A DNA stretch of 64,000 nt, taken from Adineta steineri. Its lineage: Eukaryota > Rotifera > Eurotatoria > Adinetida > Adinetidae. Under the pieces are notes generated by a model. It did no database searches and was not told the DNA's origin. It worked only from the letters and a program-made list of their open reading frames with translations. The stretch lies in contig CAJNOI010000070.1 in the NCBI GenBank assembly GCA_905250115.1, positions 60,247 to 124,246 on the forward strand, written 5' to 3'. Both the position numbers and the translations under genes were made by a program. Shown piece after piece: positions 36,766 through 48,947 of the stretch. The number at the start of each line of letters is the position of its first letter. The stretch's first letter is position 1.

Positions 36766-39700
36766 CTAGCATGTTGTTATCTTAAAGCTTTGTATTCGAT
36801 TATTTCCTCTATCAGAGACCAATAGATTACCATATCTATCAAAGAGGATCGTTTCAGGAAATTTGAGTTGATTCGATGATGTTCCTGCTTTATCACCGCC
36901 GACGATTGTAGTACCATTAGTTGCATTTTGCAGCCAACGTTGAACACGATTGTTATCTAGATATAAAAGAGAGTCAAACGCGATTGTTTAATCTATAGAA
37001 TATTTTCTTTTCTTAAAACTTCTCTTACCTCCATCAGATATATAGAGAGTGCCCTGGCTATCGACCAGTACAGTTCTTGGTCTATTGAATTGATTCGCTC
37101 CACTTCCAGCTCCTTTACCTCCAGCAACAACTGTTCCATTAGTGGCACTCGTTGAATCTGATGGGTATTTCATCACACGGTGATTATCATTATCGGTAAC
37201 ATACAAAGAATGTGTGTATAAATAATCATAGTAAACACTATTTGGACCCGCAAGCTGATTTAAGGCATTTCCATAACCATTGCCACCTATATAAGAAAAT
37301 AAAACCATTATTAAACAAAAGATATCTTTGAAAGAACATTATATACCTGCTGCAACCACTGGCGTTCCACTACCATTCACAAACTTGTATACCGCATTAT
37401 CAACATAGCTAACTACATATAGATCGCCAGTCGATGGATTTATGCACAGATCTTGTGAGTCAGATATATTACCGAAAAGTGTTCCGGATATCGTCGGAGT
37501 TGAACGTGATGGAAATCTGATGACGCGATTGCAGCCTGCATCTGATACATACAATTGACTGGAACTATCAAGAGCTACTCCAATATTAGTCGTAAATTGA
37601 CGCATGTTGCAACCAGCACCATTTCCTCCAGCAATTACTGTTCCAACTGAAGGAGAATCATTGAGAGAAATTTGTAGGATACGTTTATTTCCATATTCCG
37701 TAACGATTAACGTATTGTTAGGTTCGTCATAATACATTCCAATTGGGGAATTAAGAAGTGAAAGGGTAGAGCCTGATGCACCTGTTGGGCTGCCAAATAC
37801 AGTAGTAGCAGTTTGTGACCAGGTTGATTGAGAAGAGACAGTACATGCTATAGAAAGACAGAAAAACAACAACTAGGATGTGGGTGTTTGGGTGTGGGGT
37901 TAATGTGAAATAAAAGAAGAGACACCCACCCACTCTCAAGATTTTCATAATAGGACAGTTTTGTTCTATTTTTCGAGCTCAAAGTAAACTCCTTCCCGCT
38001 CACCCGGCGTAGTAAAAGACCCCGGGTCTTCTATTATGACCCGTCGAACTAAGTCGAAATTCTGCTAAAATCCTGTCAAAATACACACAATTCTCGCAAA
38101 AAATATCATCGTGGGGGTGTTCCACTATGGGGGTTCTTCTATTAGGGGATGTCATAATATCAGGGGGGTTTGGTCAAAGTAGTCCAGAGTACTTCAAGTG
38201 ACTATAAGCACTTGAAAGTAGATCGAAGTAGCTTAAAGTAGCAAAAATTAGCTCGAAGTACTTCAAAGTAGCATAAGTAACTTAAAGTCCAAAAGTCTGC
38301 CATTTCTCCTTGCAGCATCATCAGAAACGCCATCATTCGTTAATCGTTGATCTTTGCTATTATTTCAATTTGAGAAATTACTATATCTTTCTATTAACAA
38401 ATAAACATAAACAGAATCCTTATATTTCCAAAAAAATACAGAATAAAAAAAGATTTCTTTCTATAATAGATAATGAGATAAATCCTTAGCATAGCAACAG
38501 GATATGTTAATCGATATNNNNNNNNNNNNNNNNNNNNNNNNNNNNNNNNNNNNNNNNNNNNNNNNNNNNNNNNNNNNNNNNNNNNNNNNNNNNNNNNNNN
38601 NNNNNNNNNNNNNNNNNGTAGTCGTTGTTGTGCTTGTGGTGGAAGTTGTCGAGCTTGATGTTGACGTCGTTGTTGTCGTAGTTGAAGTTGTTGATGTCGT
38701 AGTTGAGGTGGATGTCGTCGAAGTTGTAGAAGTCGAAGTCGATGTTGATGTTTCAGTAGTAGTTGTTGTTGAAGTTGTTGTGGTACTCGTGGTTGTCGAG
38801 GTGGATGTAGTGCTAGTAGTTGATGATGTCGTTGTACTAGTCGTTGTTGTCACACATGGAAAATATGAAGTTATTACAGTGAATGTAACGCAATACTGCG
38901 CAGATTGTACCTGCTCGCTAAAATGATAAAAAACGTACAATGCAGTAATTATTGGATAAGATAAAAGCAGCTTTACTCAGTGAAGGCGATTATGCACAGT
39001 TGCTGTTGGCCAAGTTGATTTATTTGTGGTGCCCATGTGAATGTAACATAGACTAGTGATGCATTTGCCGATGATTGTGTTATATTACTAACTTCCATCC
39101 CAGTAATTCCTGCCGATATGACAATATCACTAACATTTGAGAGGAATGGATTACATCTATTGATCACAAATATATTGAAACTTTTCATAACGCCTGCTGT
39201 TACTTCGAGACAACCATTCAGTGGTATAATAATCGGTGTTATTGAGCAGTTTGGCGTCGGCATGACATAAATCAGAAATTGAACTGGAACTGAGCTCATA
39301 GGAGTCATACTGGTGGAGTCGATAAAATCTTCAACCTGCAAGGAAATGTTATATATGTGTGTTATAATTTTTGTTGCGAAAATTTCTAAATTAGATATTT
39401 TACTAATATGCCATACTTTTTAACACCTTTTTCAAACGCGTTGAACCCAGTACTCATATAATGAGAATATAGAACATGAAAAAATTGTTTTTGGCAGAGA
39501 AAAATACCTGTCAATCGGTAACATACTTCTATCGGTATCGGTGAGATGTTTATTGCAATACATGATGAGATTAATTAAATTTTCAAATCAATACACTCGT
39601 ATTCAAATCGACAGGCAATTCATCCGTTTTTTCATATGCTAAGTAATCACATATCGTCCTAGTGCTTTCTTGAGGGTGTATGTGTGAATGTTATATTCTT

Positions 39701-41034
39701 CTCTAGCACCCACACCCTTCTTTCTCCTCCTATTCATATATTTCAACTCCACTTACTTGAATCGATACAGCATACCAAGTGTTTGGTATAAGTCCTGTGA
39801 ATGTCAGTGTGCAGTTTGATAAAGTCGTACCATTGGGTACCGTATTCGGATAGCAAATACCACCACATTCGTCAATGGCCTGGCGTACTGGATATGAGCT
39901 AGTGAGTGGTAGCGTTCCTGCGGTTTCAAGGGTAGTTGTACTTTCAGTTGTTGTTGTCGTCGCCGTTGTTGTTGTCGTCGTTGTCGATGTTGTTGCCGTT
40001 GTTGTCGATGTTGCTGTTGATGTCGTTGTCGTCGTTGTTGTTGATGTCGTTGTCGTCGTTGTTGTTGATGTCGTTGTCGTCGTCGATGTTGTGGATGTTG
40101 TCGATGTAGTTTTTGTCGTGCTTGTTGTTGATGTTGTTGATGTTGTTCTTGCCACGGTTGTTGCGACAATCGGACAACCAGAAAGTGAGCTACAAAAACC
40201 TGAGGCCGGACAACTAGGTGCTGACAAACAAGGTGCACTGGAACATAAGCAGATATTATCACAAGTAGAACCGGTGCATATACAAGGAAAAATAATACAT
40301 GATCTTTTTTTTCTAATATGAGAAATTTCTCCGTTTGTATTTGTTTTTCTATACATATGGTGAGCCGATTGATCATATAAATTTTCGTTTACATTCGATT
40401 GTCTTCGTCTTCGATGCCCAGGTACGTACACTGACCATCGACACCGTAAATCATCACCTGCATTGACGTCTAAGATGGGTATTTGAATTTGAGTTGTCCT
40501 GTTTACGATGGCATATTGTGGTGAAACGACGTTCGCTTCAGGTGGGGTGTTTATAATACCGTCGGGTCGTAGTCGAAGATCAATGAAACATACAATTGAC
40601 CAGTAAAGATTATTTTGTTGCGGACTGTCTACAGCGCGCCAAGCACTTCCTCGATACGATATGTAGAAGTGTGCTCCAGCGAGCAGTGTTGCATTGACTG
40701 ACCGTTCACTAGTCATCATGCCTAGCGACGAACTAACTGAAACACAATCAGTTAAAATATTCACTGGATTCACTGAATAACCGCCATCGGTTGAACAGTC
40801 AACAACACATGTTAGATTGGTGTTCGAACCACCGCGACCACTGGTAGAAATTGGCACATTGTTTGCACATTTCATCGTCGGATAGCTCCAAGAATATGAT
40901 TGAATGATACTAATTACAACCGTGCTCGAATTAGTTTGTGGATCAGCAGGTTCCCATCTAATCGTGCCGCCATTGAAATGAATGCTCTCGATGATAATAA
41001 AGCATTGGCAAGCAATTAGTAGTACATAAATCAT
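36766..41034 (-). CDS. Secreted mucin-like protein with C-terminal NHL repeats (gap inside)
   Basis: Exons on the minus strand are 41034-39757, 39335-38977, 38917 down to the N gap, then 37847-37347, 37286-37029 and 36956-36766. All visible junctions keep frame. The ATG at 41034 gives a signal peptide (MIYVLLIACQCFIII), better than the in-frame ATG at 41079. An N-terminal ectodomain follows (HFNGGTIRWEPADPQTNSS) with Cys and N-glycosylation sites. Two basic sites (HRRRRQ, RKKR) could be furin targets. After them come a Cys-rich patch, a Thr/Ser mucin tract, a beta-rich region, a second Thr tract entering the gap, and finally NHL-type beta-propeller repeats (ALDSSSQLYVSDAGCNRVIR, VTDNDNHRVMKYP, VSDRGNNRIQSFK). 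Joining the two halves across the gap and the intron 38517-37848 is inference: exon 37847 starts in phase 1 and lacks its own start. They could be two genes. Probable extracellular adhesive or coat protein. Confidence 0.65.
37872..37942. repeat. TGTGGG-like hairpin repeat in the mucin/NHL gene
   Basis: The left arm GGATGTGGGTGTTTGGGTGT faces the right arm CACCCACCCACTCTCAAG across about 35 bp. It is an intronic member of the dispersed hairpin family; others nearby are at 39669-39722, 41188-41240 and 42404-42555. Confidence 0.6.
38170..38290. repeat. Degenerate AAGTAGCTT/AAGTACTTC short-unit repeat
   Basis: After a G-run (GGGGGGTTTGGTC) comes a stretch of irregular 8-10 bp units such as GAAGTAGCTTAAAGTAGC and GTACTTCAAGTGACT. 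It lies in the putative intron 38517-37848. The layout, a G-run then degenerate octamer-like units, is similar to the AGACTTCA elements, but a matching C-run end was not found. Confidence 0.45.
38518..38617. other. Assembly gap of 100 N
   Basis: A second run of exactly 100 N falls in the Thr-rich, ACA/ACG/ACT codon-repeat tract. Short-period coding repeats of this kind commonly collapse or break assemblies, so the true length is unknown. Confidence 0.97.
39669..39722. repeat. TGTGGG-like hairpin repeat (intron of the mucin gene)
   Basis: CTTGAGGGTGTATGTGTGAA is paired with GCACCCACACCC across about 20 bp, inside intron 39756-39336. Same family as the copies at 37872 and 42404. Confidence 0.6.
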
Positions 41035-42675
41035 TTCGATGATATTTTGAAAGAATGAAGATCTGAAAAGCACATACAATATTCTTTGTCGAACTTGTTT
41101 AAAAGATATCGTATAAGTTGTGACAAAACTGAATCAAAAGTTATTTTCTTCATTAAACAGCGGATGCTTCAAAATAGATGATGGTCTCTTGAAGGTGTAC
41201 GTGGGTGTCGGTGTGGGATATAGAAAAGACACCTATATCCTAGATTACAGTTGCCAGTAGCAACGTGAAGATTAATCTTGGACGTCTAAAAGTTCAGCCT
41301 TGAAGACAATCTTTTGCGCTCTTTTTAAATGGGTCGTTAGTTTTGAAATAAAAATTTTTTCAGCACCCAGTTTGAGTGGTAGTGCCCAGATTGCTATTAA
41401 AAACCTCATTACTGGTAGACTCTCACTATCGAAATGCCGGAAGAAAAGCATATTTTGTGCCCAGTTTTCATGAATAAAATGAATTGTATGTCGGTGCATT
41501 CATAGTAAATAATTTAAAATCAATCTTTTGTACCGGTCTCCAAGTCTAGATGTGCTCAAAATGAATTAAAATATGCTAATACCTGTGTTGCAATTCACTG
41601 TCAAGCGAATCACATCTTTGCAAAGGTACAGACGCACTTACACTTTCATCAATCAAACTTTTGGCTCAACTGTACACATACTGACGCGCTAAATCTGTGA
41701 ATATCGATCGAGGAAATAGTTTGTCATTATGTATTGATTTACCTGAATTATAGCCTAATAGAAACTATGCATACCTCTTGAAAACGAAAGATTTTCCGTT
41801 GTTTTTGATGAGCAAAGATATTTACTGTCGCTAAAATAGCAAAAATAGGTTTTACATGGCACAGAACAATCCCGAAGGCGCAGATAAATATACTGATTGA
41901 CGAGAACAAAATACTTACATAAAAATTGTGAACGATAAGATTTAAAATGAAGCAAGATACACGACGCCGTACTTTAGACAGCAAAATCGTACATTTCTTT
42001 TTACCGATTGTTTATGATTTTGTCCATCTATGAATGCACCATTATTTGTGAAGACCTTGCTTATATTATTTTTCTATAATTAAAAAACTCCTTTTTTTAT
42101 ACAGATGCGTCCAGTAATTTGTCAGAATAATTGCCTTTTGTTTCTTTCATAGGAGCAGAGTACCCAAAATCAATACAAACATACAGTAGAGGTTAGAATA
42201 TGATGTGAATAAAATTAATCAATGCAATGCTTGCTTCGTAAGTTTACTTTCAACAGAATTCAATAAAAAAGTAATTATAAGGATTCTACACGAAAATTTA
42301 ATTTAAGCCTGAATAATGTTGTTGATCTTTATGGAATCAGCAAAGAACTGAAACAAGTAAGGAATAGTTAGATCGGATCGGATTAATTAGCACCGAAGTT
42401 TTTTTAGGGTGAGTGGGTGTGTGGTTGTAACTGTTATATTTACTTCTCACTCACACCTACATCCAGAATACACCCTCAAGATGAGCCACACCCGCACTCA
42501 CACATAGAATACACCTTCACCCTTAACATGAATCATACCCACACCCACCCTCAAGATGGTTGATCAATATTAGTAAACAGAATGCAGTTAACAAGCAGAG
42601 AATATTCTTAGTGAGTGGTACGCCAAGTCAGCATTTTTTGCACTTTTAATATTTATAAATCGTGGCTGATAAAAT
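41035..42675. other. Intergenic region with several TGTGGG-like hairpins
   Basis: About 1.6 kb without a supported gene; minus-strand frames near 41272-41984 have no recognisable content or splice support. It holds two sites of the hairpin family: 41188-41240, and a compound one at 42404-42555 with several CACCCTCAAG and CCCACACCCACCC arms. The 3' end of the gene at 42676 abuts the right side. Confidence 0.55.
42404..42555. repeat. Compound TGTGGG/CCCACA hairpin cluster
   Basis: One G-rich arm (AGGGTGAGTGGGTGTGTGG) is followed by at least three C-rich arms: CACTCACACCTACATCC, CACCCTCAAGATGAGCCACA and CCCACACCCACCCTCAAG. The last two end in the shared motif CACCCTCAAGATG. This is the largest member of the family in the window. 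Confidence 0.6.
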
Positions 42676-44105
42676 TCACAAATTAATGGCTCCGGTTGCT
42701 GCATAAGCTTTTCTCCATGCTAACACGGTTACATAATCACGAACTGAGATCTTTCCTGTTACTGTTTCGTTTCTCATATACGTTCCATAGAATTCATCAA
42801 TTATTCCTTTGATAATCGATTGTGCAGAATAGTAATCTTTAATAATTCGAATTCGTTTTGTTTGCGAACGACGAAGAAAATAGTAAAGATCATCACGATG
42901 TCGAAATTTTGCAAAATATGTTGGATTATGTAAACAATGAATATGCCAAGCACTCCACAAGGAATCTTGTGAATCTGATGGATGATCTAATACAGAAACT
43001 TCATGTTGATGACTAAGACTTGACGAATAAATATGATTGATCGCAATTTCACCAGCATATAATGATGTAACACCACGCCACCATTTTGGCCATTCACCAA
43101 TATTTGGCAAATCTTCAATACCTAAAAGAATTAAATTCGAAAGAAACAAATAAATATAAGGTATCATTGTGAATGAATCAATGAATTGTTTATCTTTTCG
43201 ATACAGTTTAGCTGAAAAGAAATACCTGGAACATGTCGACCAAATTCATTTCGAAGAAGATATCTTCCGATGTGTGTAGTTAGATTAGCAATTTTGATTG
43301 AATCTTTTGGGCTTACCAACCATGTCGAACAAAGATTGTGAATTCCCATATGTGTATAACCCAGTTTTTTAGCAATCATACGTAATCGAATATTTGTAAA
43401 TTCAGTTCCATGACCAAGTCCTCCGAATTGTTTTTTTTGCAATTTAATCGGATGTTTTCGAAGTAGACCTAAAAATAAACCAGGACTGAGTATAGCATCT
43501 TGATCTACCCTTAATATCCATTTATAATTTATGGTTGCTTGTTGATATTGTGGGGTTACCATAAAAGCAATTGATGTCATATAAAGATAATCTTTCCAAT
43601 CTGAAACGATTTGATCTTCTAGTTTTTGATAAAAACAATCAGGAATTAAATTGAGCTTGTAATTGTAGGAAAGTGGTATACAATTTACTGGTAATTGATA
43701 GCAACTAGGCAACTCACAAAATACAATTAAATCAATAATCACTTGTTCTGATAATGGAGAAAATATTTGAATGAAACGCCATGATTCATAGAGTAAATGA
43801 AATTCGGCGATATGCGAGGTTTCTTTGGCGAGTGCTAAAACAACAGCAATATGAACGATTTCTGATCTTGAAATTGATGACGGTAACAAAATTGAAGAAG
43901 AGGAAGAAGACGAAGGACAATCAGTAGGACAAGCTGAAGGAGATGGACAGGGTGCTGAAGAGGAAGATGTTAAGATAGTTGTAGATGCAATGCTGGTATC
44001 AATGGACTGTTGATTTGTACAGTAAAATTGACTTGTTCGCCAAATCAAAACGATGAATATAACAAAAAATGATAGTTTCAATATAAACCAATAAGAACAC
44101 CTCAT
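42676..44105 (-). CDS. Type II membrane protein resembling a glycosyltransferase (DUF7164-like)
   Basis: Exons are 44105-43226 and 43121-42676, with a 104-bp intron. The phase-1 join gives 441 residues. Residues 8-24 (LKLSFFVIFIVLIW) form a signal anchor after a short cytoplasmic tail. They are followed by a Ser/Thr/Pro/Cys-rich stalk to about residue 80, the layout of Golgi type II enzymes. The lumenal domain has WILRVDQDAILSPGLF, where DQD sits like a glycosyltransferase DxD metal motif. Downstream come QFGGLGHGTEF, HNLCSTWLVSP and EWPKWWRGVTSLYAGEIAIN. Similar proteins are annotated, from memory, as DUF7164 in rotifers and protists; substrate and activity are unknown. An AG acceptor 11 bases before the ATG hints at trans-splicing or a 5' UTR intron. 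Confidence 0.75.
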
Positions 44106-45170
44106 GTTACTGAATCCTAAAGTTATTAATTCATTAGATTTACTACAGTAAAACTATACAATATAAGGAGCCAATAGGTGAAGAAAGTATCAGAGCCACG
44201 AGATAGAAATGAAATCACATCGGCTAATTCAAGGTCTAAAATCAGAAAGTCATTTTAGAAATATAATAAAAAAATTGAGAATTCTGCACGTGAGAATCCT
44301 AATCAAACAGATTCTTTTTATTTATATCAATGGATGTATCAATGAAGATTACTCTAATCGAAAATAGTCTGAGCTCAAAATTATATGATTGCCTCAGCGA
44401 TAATCAAGTTACAACAGAAGAATCAATCGTTACAAAGATTCTGTCTCTTGTCAGGAATGAAAAATAAAAAATCACATTCTTTTATAAAAAAAAATGTAAC
44501 AACTCGCACGTTGACGTATGAGAGAATTTCAACGAGCAGAATTGTTTCACCATGTGAACAACACAGAAAAAATTATTGGTATTGACTACTGTTGCTGTTC
44601 TGTTATGTGTTGTCATCAACATCCATCAGAATTGTCTGGATTCATTTGTCGAGAAAGAGAAATAAGAATAAAAAAAACCGATCGAACATCTACGTTATGC
44701 GACTATTTGATGACATTTATAGTTTACTCATAGAAGATTCTCAAATTTATCTGTTTTCTCCTATATATAAAAATCCTTTGAAAACAAAATACTTTTATAA
44801 TTTCTGTCAAGTAGCATAATCAGTCAAGCAAGGTTGTATACAAACTCAATCAAAATGAAGGCATGTCGCTTTGTTGTAGAATAATACATGAATCTTCTTA
44901 AAATGACATCAGTATTGATAAAAGAAATAACCACAAATACGGCTTTAAAAAACTAATAATTTTTATTCATTGCCTTAAACTTAGCCGAAAACAAATCGAA
45001 TATGATCCTAATCCATGTTGAAACTTGATACAAAATAATTTAACTAATAGAGTAACATTGCATTATTCAATTATTACTTTTTGATTCATAACTTTCAAAA
45101 CCTTATAAAAACAACGTAACATGAACATTTTGTATTTAAAAACAAACAAAAATAACCAAACGAATCAAAA
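44106..45170. other. Intergenic, no gene seen
   Basis: About 1.1 kb between two minus-strand genes. Overlapping short plus-strand frames at 44385-44819 lack recognisable content. This region should hold the 5' flank of the type II protein gene and the 3' flank of the ATP-grasp-like gene. Confidence 0.45.
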
Positions 45171-47095
45171 CTACGCATTTGTCTTTTGGAGAATCTTCAT
45201 AACTGTATCACGTACAAGTTCGAATACTTTGGCACGATGTTTATTCTTAGGTAACATATGACTTTGTCCATGTTGATCAATATATGTTAGAAATTTGGGA
45301 TGAACCAGTATGTTAAATTTAAGAATATCACCCTTATCATTATCTTTTCCACAATAACCATAGGCAGATGAGAGTATATACATTCCATAATCTTGTGATA
45401 GACGTTCACAGATTTTAGTATAAATCCGAAATAATTCTATATTATCCATTATTCCATCTAAACCAAAGTCACTCATCTGTAAAGTCACCCTCGTCTCATA
45501 ATTTGGTATGCCAAAAATAGTCAATGATTCAGGTGATGATCGACCGCCACGACGGATATTCCAATCACGCTGCTTATGTTGATTATCTTTCATAACAAAT
45601 AAATCACCGGCATAGATTCCATTCTTGTAACCGAGTTTAGTAGCTTCCAAAGCAACCATATCAGAATAAGTCTGGAACATCTGCTTCCAATAAACGGGCG
45701 AATCTTTAATATCAACTGGAAACGAAGAAGTCCACTAGAAAAAATATCATATAAATCAAAATTTACTTCTTTTTATTGTTTCTCACTTGTTCGATATACA
45801 TTCCACCAATTGTGCCACAGAGACTAATTGAAGTAGGAAAGAATTTGCCTTCGAGGACAAAACCACAAACTGTATAATCTGCATCGATATCACCGGAGCG
45901 TTTTTGTGGTTCTATGAATTCTTCCACTACAGCCATTTCTGGTAAGGTTAATTCACCCTCAAGTGTTTGTTCTATATGTTTTTGTAAATATGATACTCGC
46001 TCTTTCTGAACTTTGTTAAAATCATACATAACAGGATGATCATTTGGAGCCATAGATGACCAACCACCTGCACCACTAGAGTCTAGTTTAACGAATGATG
46101 TTACTTGATGTTTACTATAAAGATTATCGATTGCTTGAATTATTGCTCGAGCAAAAATCTAGATAAAGAAAATCAAAAATGATTATTTGAATATTTCGTT
46201 TAAACTATCTAAATACCTCAATATTTTTTGATGTATTTTTTGTATGTGCTGGATCGAGTTGTTCCACGTTTTCTATATATCCATCGTAGTCTTCAATTAA
46301 AGTACCATCTACTGACACTGCTATCATTTGTGGTAACGCTGTAAAACCATTTGATTTAAGAAGAAAATGATGTTCAGCCTTATCATTCTTGGGTATGTCA
46401 GGCAATAATAAACGATCGGAATAATTTTCAAGTTGAAGTTGATGCCATTCAGTCATATGGTATGGAAAAACAAATGATCGACGACTATTCTTAGTAATTG
46501 TTTCAAAATGTCGTTTAAGCATATAGATATGATATTCTGGATAGAATTCTTTAGGACACCGTTGAGCGAATTCTTCACAAAGAATTGTATATCGTTGTGG
46601 ATTATCTTGGAACAAACGAATCAATTCATACAAACAACCAGACGAATTTTCATATAGAATTTCAATATGTACTTCTCGTTGTAGATATTTTTCAATGACA
46701 ACCTTCATTTTCAAATATAATCCTAATTCAACAGGATTTGGTGGTGCATAAACAAGAATTCGACCACCAGAACGAAATCCAGTTGATAACCATAGAGCAG
46801 GAAGTAGTGATCGATCGTAACCACGTAGATTAGCAAAACAGCTAGAATCTGAACCAAGTATTTGAATGGCAATATCATCGAAAATAATAATTTGATCGGC
46901 ATCTTCGAATGTCAATGCAATACGACGTGATAATTCAACTCGATAATCGAGATCAGCTGGATATTCAGCACCAAAAGTAAACAATGCATCTGATGAGAGA
47001 TCAGATGGACTAATCTTCTGCGATGATAATGGATGATCACAATGATTTAAATTGACATTGCAATTTAGAACAGTATCATTTGATTGAGAGATCAT
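45171..47095 (-). CDS. ATP-grasp-like protein of unknown substrate, three exons
   Basis: Exons are 47095-46217, 46158-45787 and 45734-45171. The introns are 58 and 52 bp and all joins are phase 0, giving 604 residues. The N-terminal third resembles a pre-ATP-grasp alpha/beta domain with FEDADQIIIFDDIAIQILG and SGGRILVYAPP. The middle holds FVKLDSSGAGGWSS (Lys317 and a flexible Gly/Ser loop), then VVEEFIEP and the strand YTVCGFVLEGKFFPTSISL. This is the pattern of an ATP-grasp nucleotide-binding Lys, a Gly-rich loop and acidic metal ligands. The C-terminal third has ATKLGYKNGIYAGDLFVMKD and a second acidic helix. Members of this fold ligate a carboxylate to an amine or thiol, but no substrate can be read here. 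An acceptor-like TTTTTAG lies 8 bases before the ATG. Confidence 0.65.
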
Positions 47096-48947
47096 TGTTG
47101 GTTCTAAAAATTAAATTATATAGTACAGACAAGTGTTGTTTAAAAAAAAATCCATCTAATTATTGAAACATGTGAATGATTTTATCTAACACTGAACAAC
47201 TTTTTTCTTGTTAATTTATCTCATGTAAACATTTTTTCTCCTAGCAGACTGATGAAACGATAGATCTAGACATATATATTCTCTTTCCTTTTATATGTAA
47301 CATGATTCATGTTTTATAAACATTATCATCATACTGAAAATGTTGCTAACTAATTAGTCGTTTATATTATTATCGAAGCAGAATAAAACATACAAACTGT
47401 TGTTATTTTATAAAATTGATATGAAATAGATTATATTTATATGCCTATTTACACATCACAAATTAAGCTTCGCATATTAAATCAATTAGTTACGGATACA
47501 GCTTGATATAATATGTTATTATCAATTAGATATAGATTATTTGAAGTGAATATATATCAATGTGGATCATTTCGAACTGAATTAGTACTATATTTTGTCA
47601 TTATCTAATATTTTCAATATCAACTAAATATAATTTTTGAATGAAATTAGGTTCATCAGGTACAAGGAATAAGAAAAAAATAACTTCTTTTCGACATATA
47701 ACTTACCCGCTAACATTATTCTATTCCAAGAGAACAATATGAAAAGAAAAAATGCCCATAAATAATATTCTCTTCCTCTTTCTCTCGTCAATTTACATTA
47801 AATGCGTTTGCACTCATATTCTTTTTCGTCTTTTTCTTTTCAATGCCCACGCAGTCGACCTAGCCTATTCCCAGTATTCTTTATCTTTCTTTCTCTCTTT
47901 CTTTCCGTTCTTAATTATGAAGAAAGAAAAAAGACGACATTCCACAAAAACAAAAAATAACTGTTCGTTATCGTCAACGAATTCTTTTTGTATTTTCTTT
48001 CACATTATTACATGATATATGACTTAGAAAGAAAAATAATAACAAATGTAATAATCAAAAATACGACTTGAGAAAAATCACTTTTACACAACGCTAACAT
48101 CAAGATAAAAAGAAGCGTGATATACATAACATAAATTCAAAAAAAAAACATCGTATAAATATGTATGACATGCAAATACTTCAATGGCATGTCTTCTCTT
48201 TTTGTAATCAATGTATTTAATTAAAATACAGATAAGAAAATAAAAAGGAAACTTTTATTGTATACTCATGTTCTTCTTATTTATTTATTAATTAATTTGA
48301 TAAACGTATTTCAAAGTTTACTTCTATTGCTAATTTGTATAATCACTCAAAGTTTAGTACGTTAGCATTCTAATAAGATTAATTATCCTATATATTTCTG
48401 CCCAAATAAATTTTCATTCATATATTTTTATAAAGTTCAATTGTATATAATGTTCTTCAATAGCTACTATTTGCTTATTTACCAAAATACGACAATGGTT
48501 GTTTTGTTCACAATCATTGTTAACAGAATATTATGTTTAATTCGCACAAGTAAAACAATTAATCTAATACTAATGCATTAGTTGCATCGTGTCTATAAAA
48601 AAATTAAGAGTTGAAAGTAGATTTTGATGTCTTGAAATACACTTGTCTCTTTCTTAAACACAAGATTCTGCAGGAAGAGAGAGAAAAATAGTTATAAGTT
48701 CATAATTGAATTTTATCGTCCTACGACTAACACTAGCAACTGTATCATATTTCAGATTTTAATCTCATGTATATTGCACTACCACCTTTCAACATACTTG
48801 TCGAAGGTTATTTTTTTACTTAATTTTTGTTTTCTGCATAGATCATGATCTATCACCAAAGGTTCTCATATCTCCTTATGAATGTTAGCATATGATATGT
48901 TTTTGTTAGTTCATTTTACAGTATTTTACGTGCAAATAAGTATTATC
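47096..48947. other. Divergent intergenic region
   Basis: About 1.85 kb separates the minus-strand ATP-grasp-like gene from the plus-strand transporter, so both promoters should lie here. The sequence is AT-rich with pyrimidine-rich runs near 47760-47940. No gene and no clear regulatory motif could be identified. An in-frame ATG at 48882 would extend the transporter but is less likely to be the start. Confidence 0.45.

Noticed and set aside
38504..38926. Plus-strand Val-rich frame
   Set aside because: It is the antisense shadow of the Thr-rich mucin tract and spans the N gap.
39875..40321. Plus-strand Val/Asp frame and alternative minus-strand Gln/His or Asn/Asp frames
   Set aside because: All are other readings of the ACA/ACG/ACT codon microsatellite in the mucin gene; only the Thr frame joins neighbouring exons in phase.
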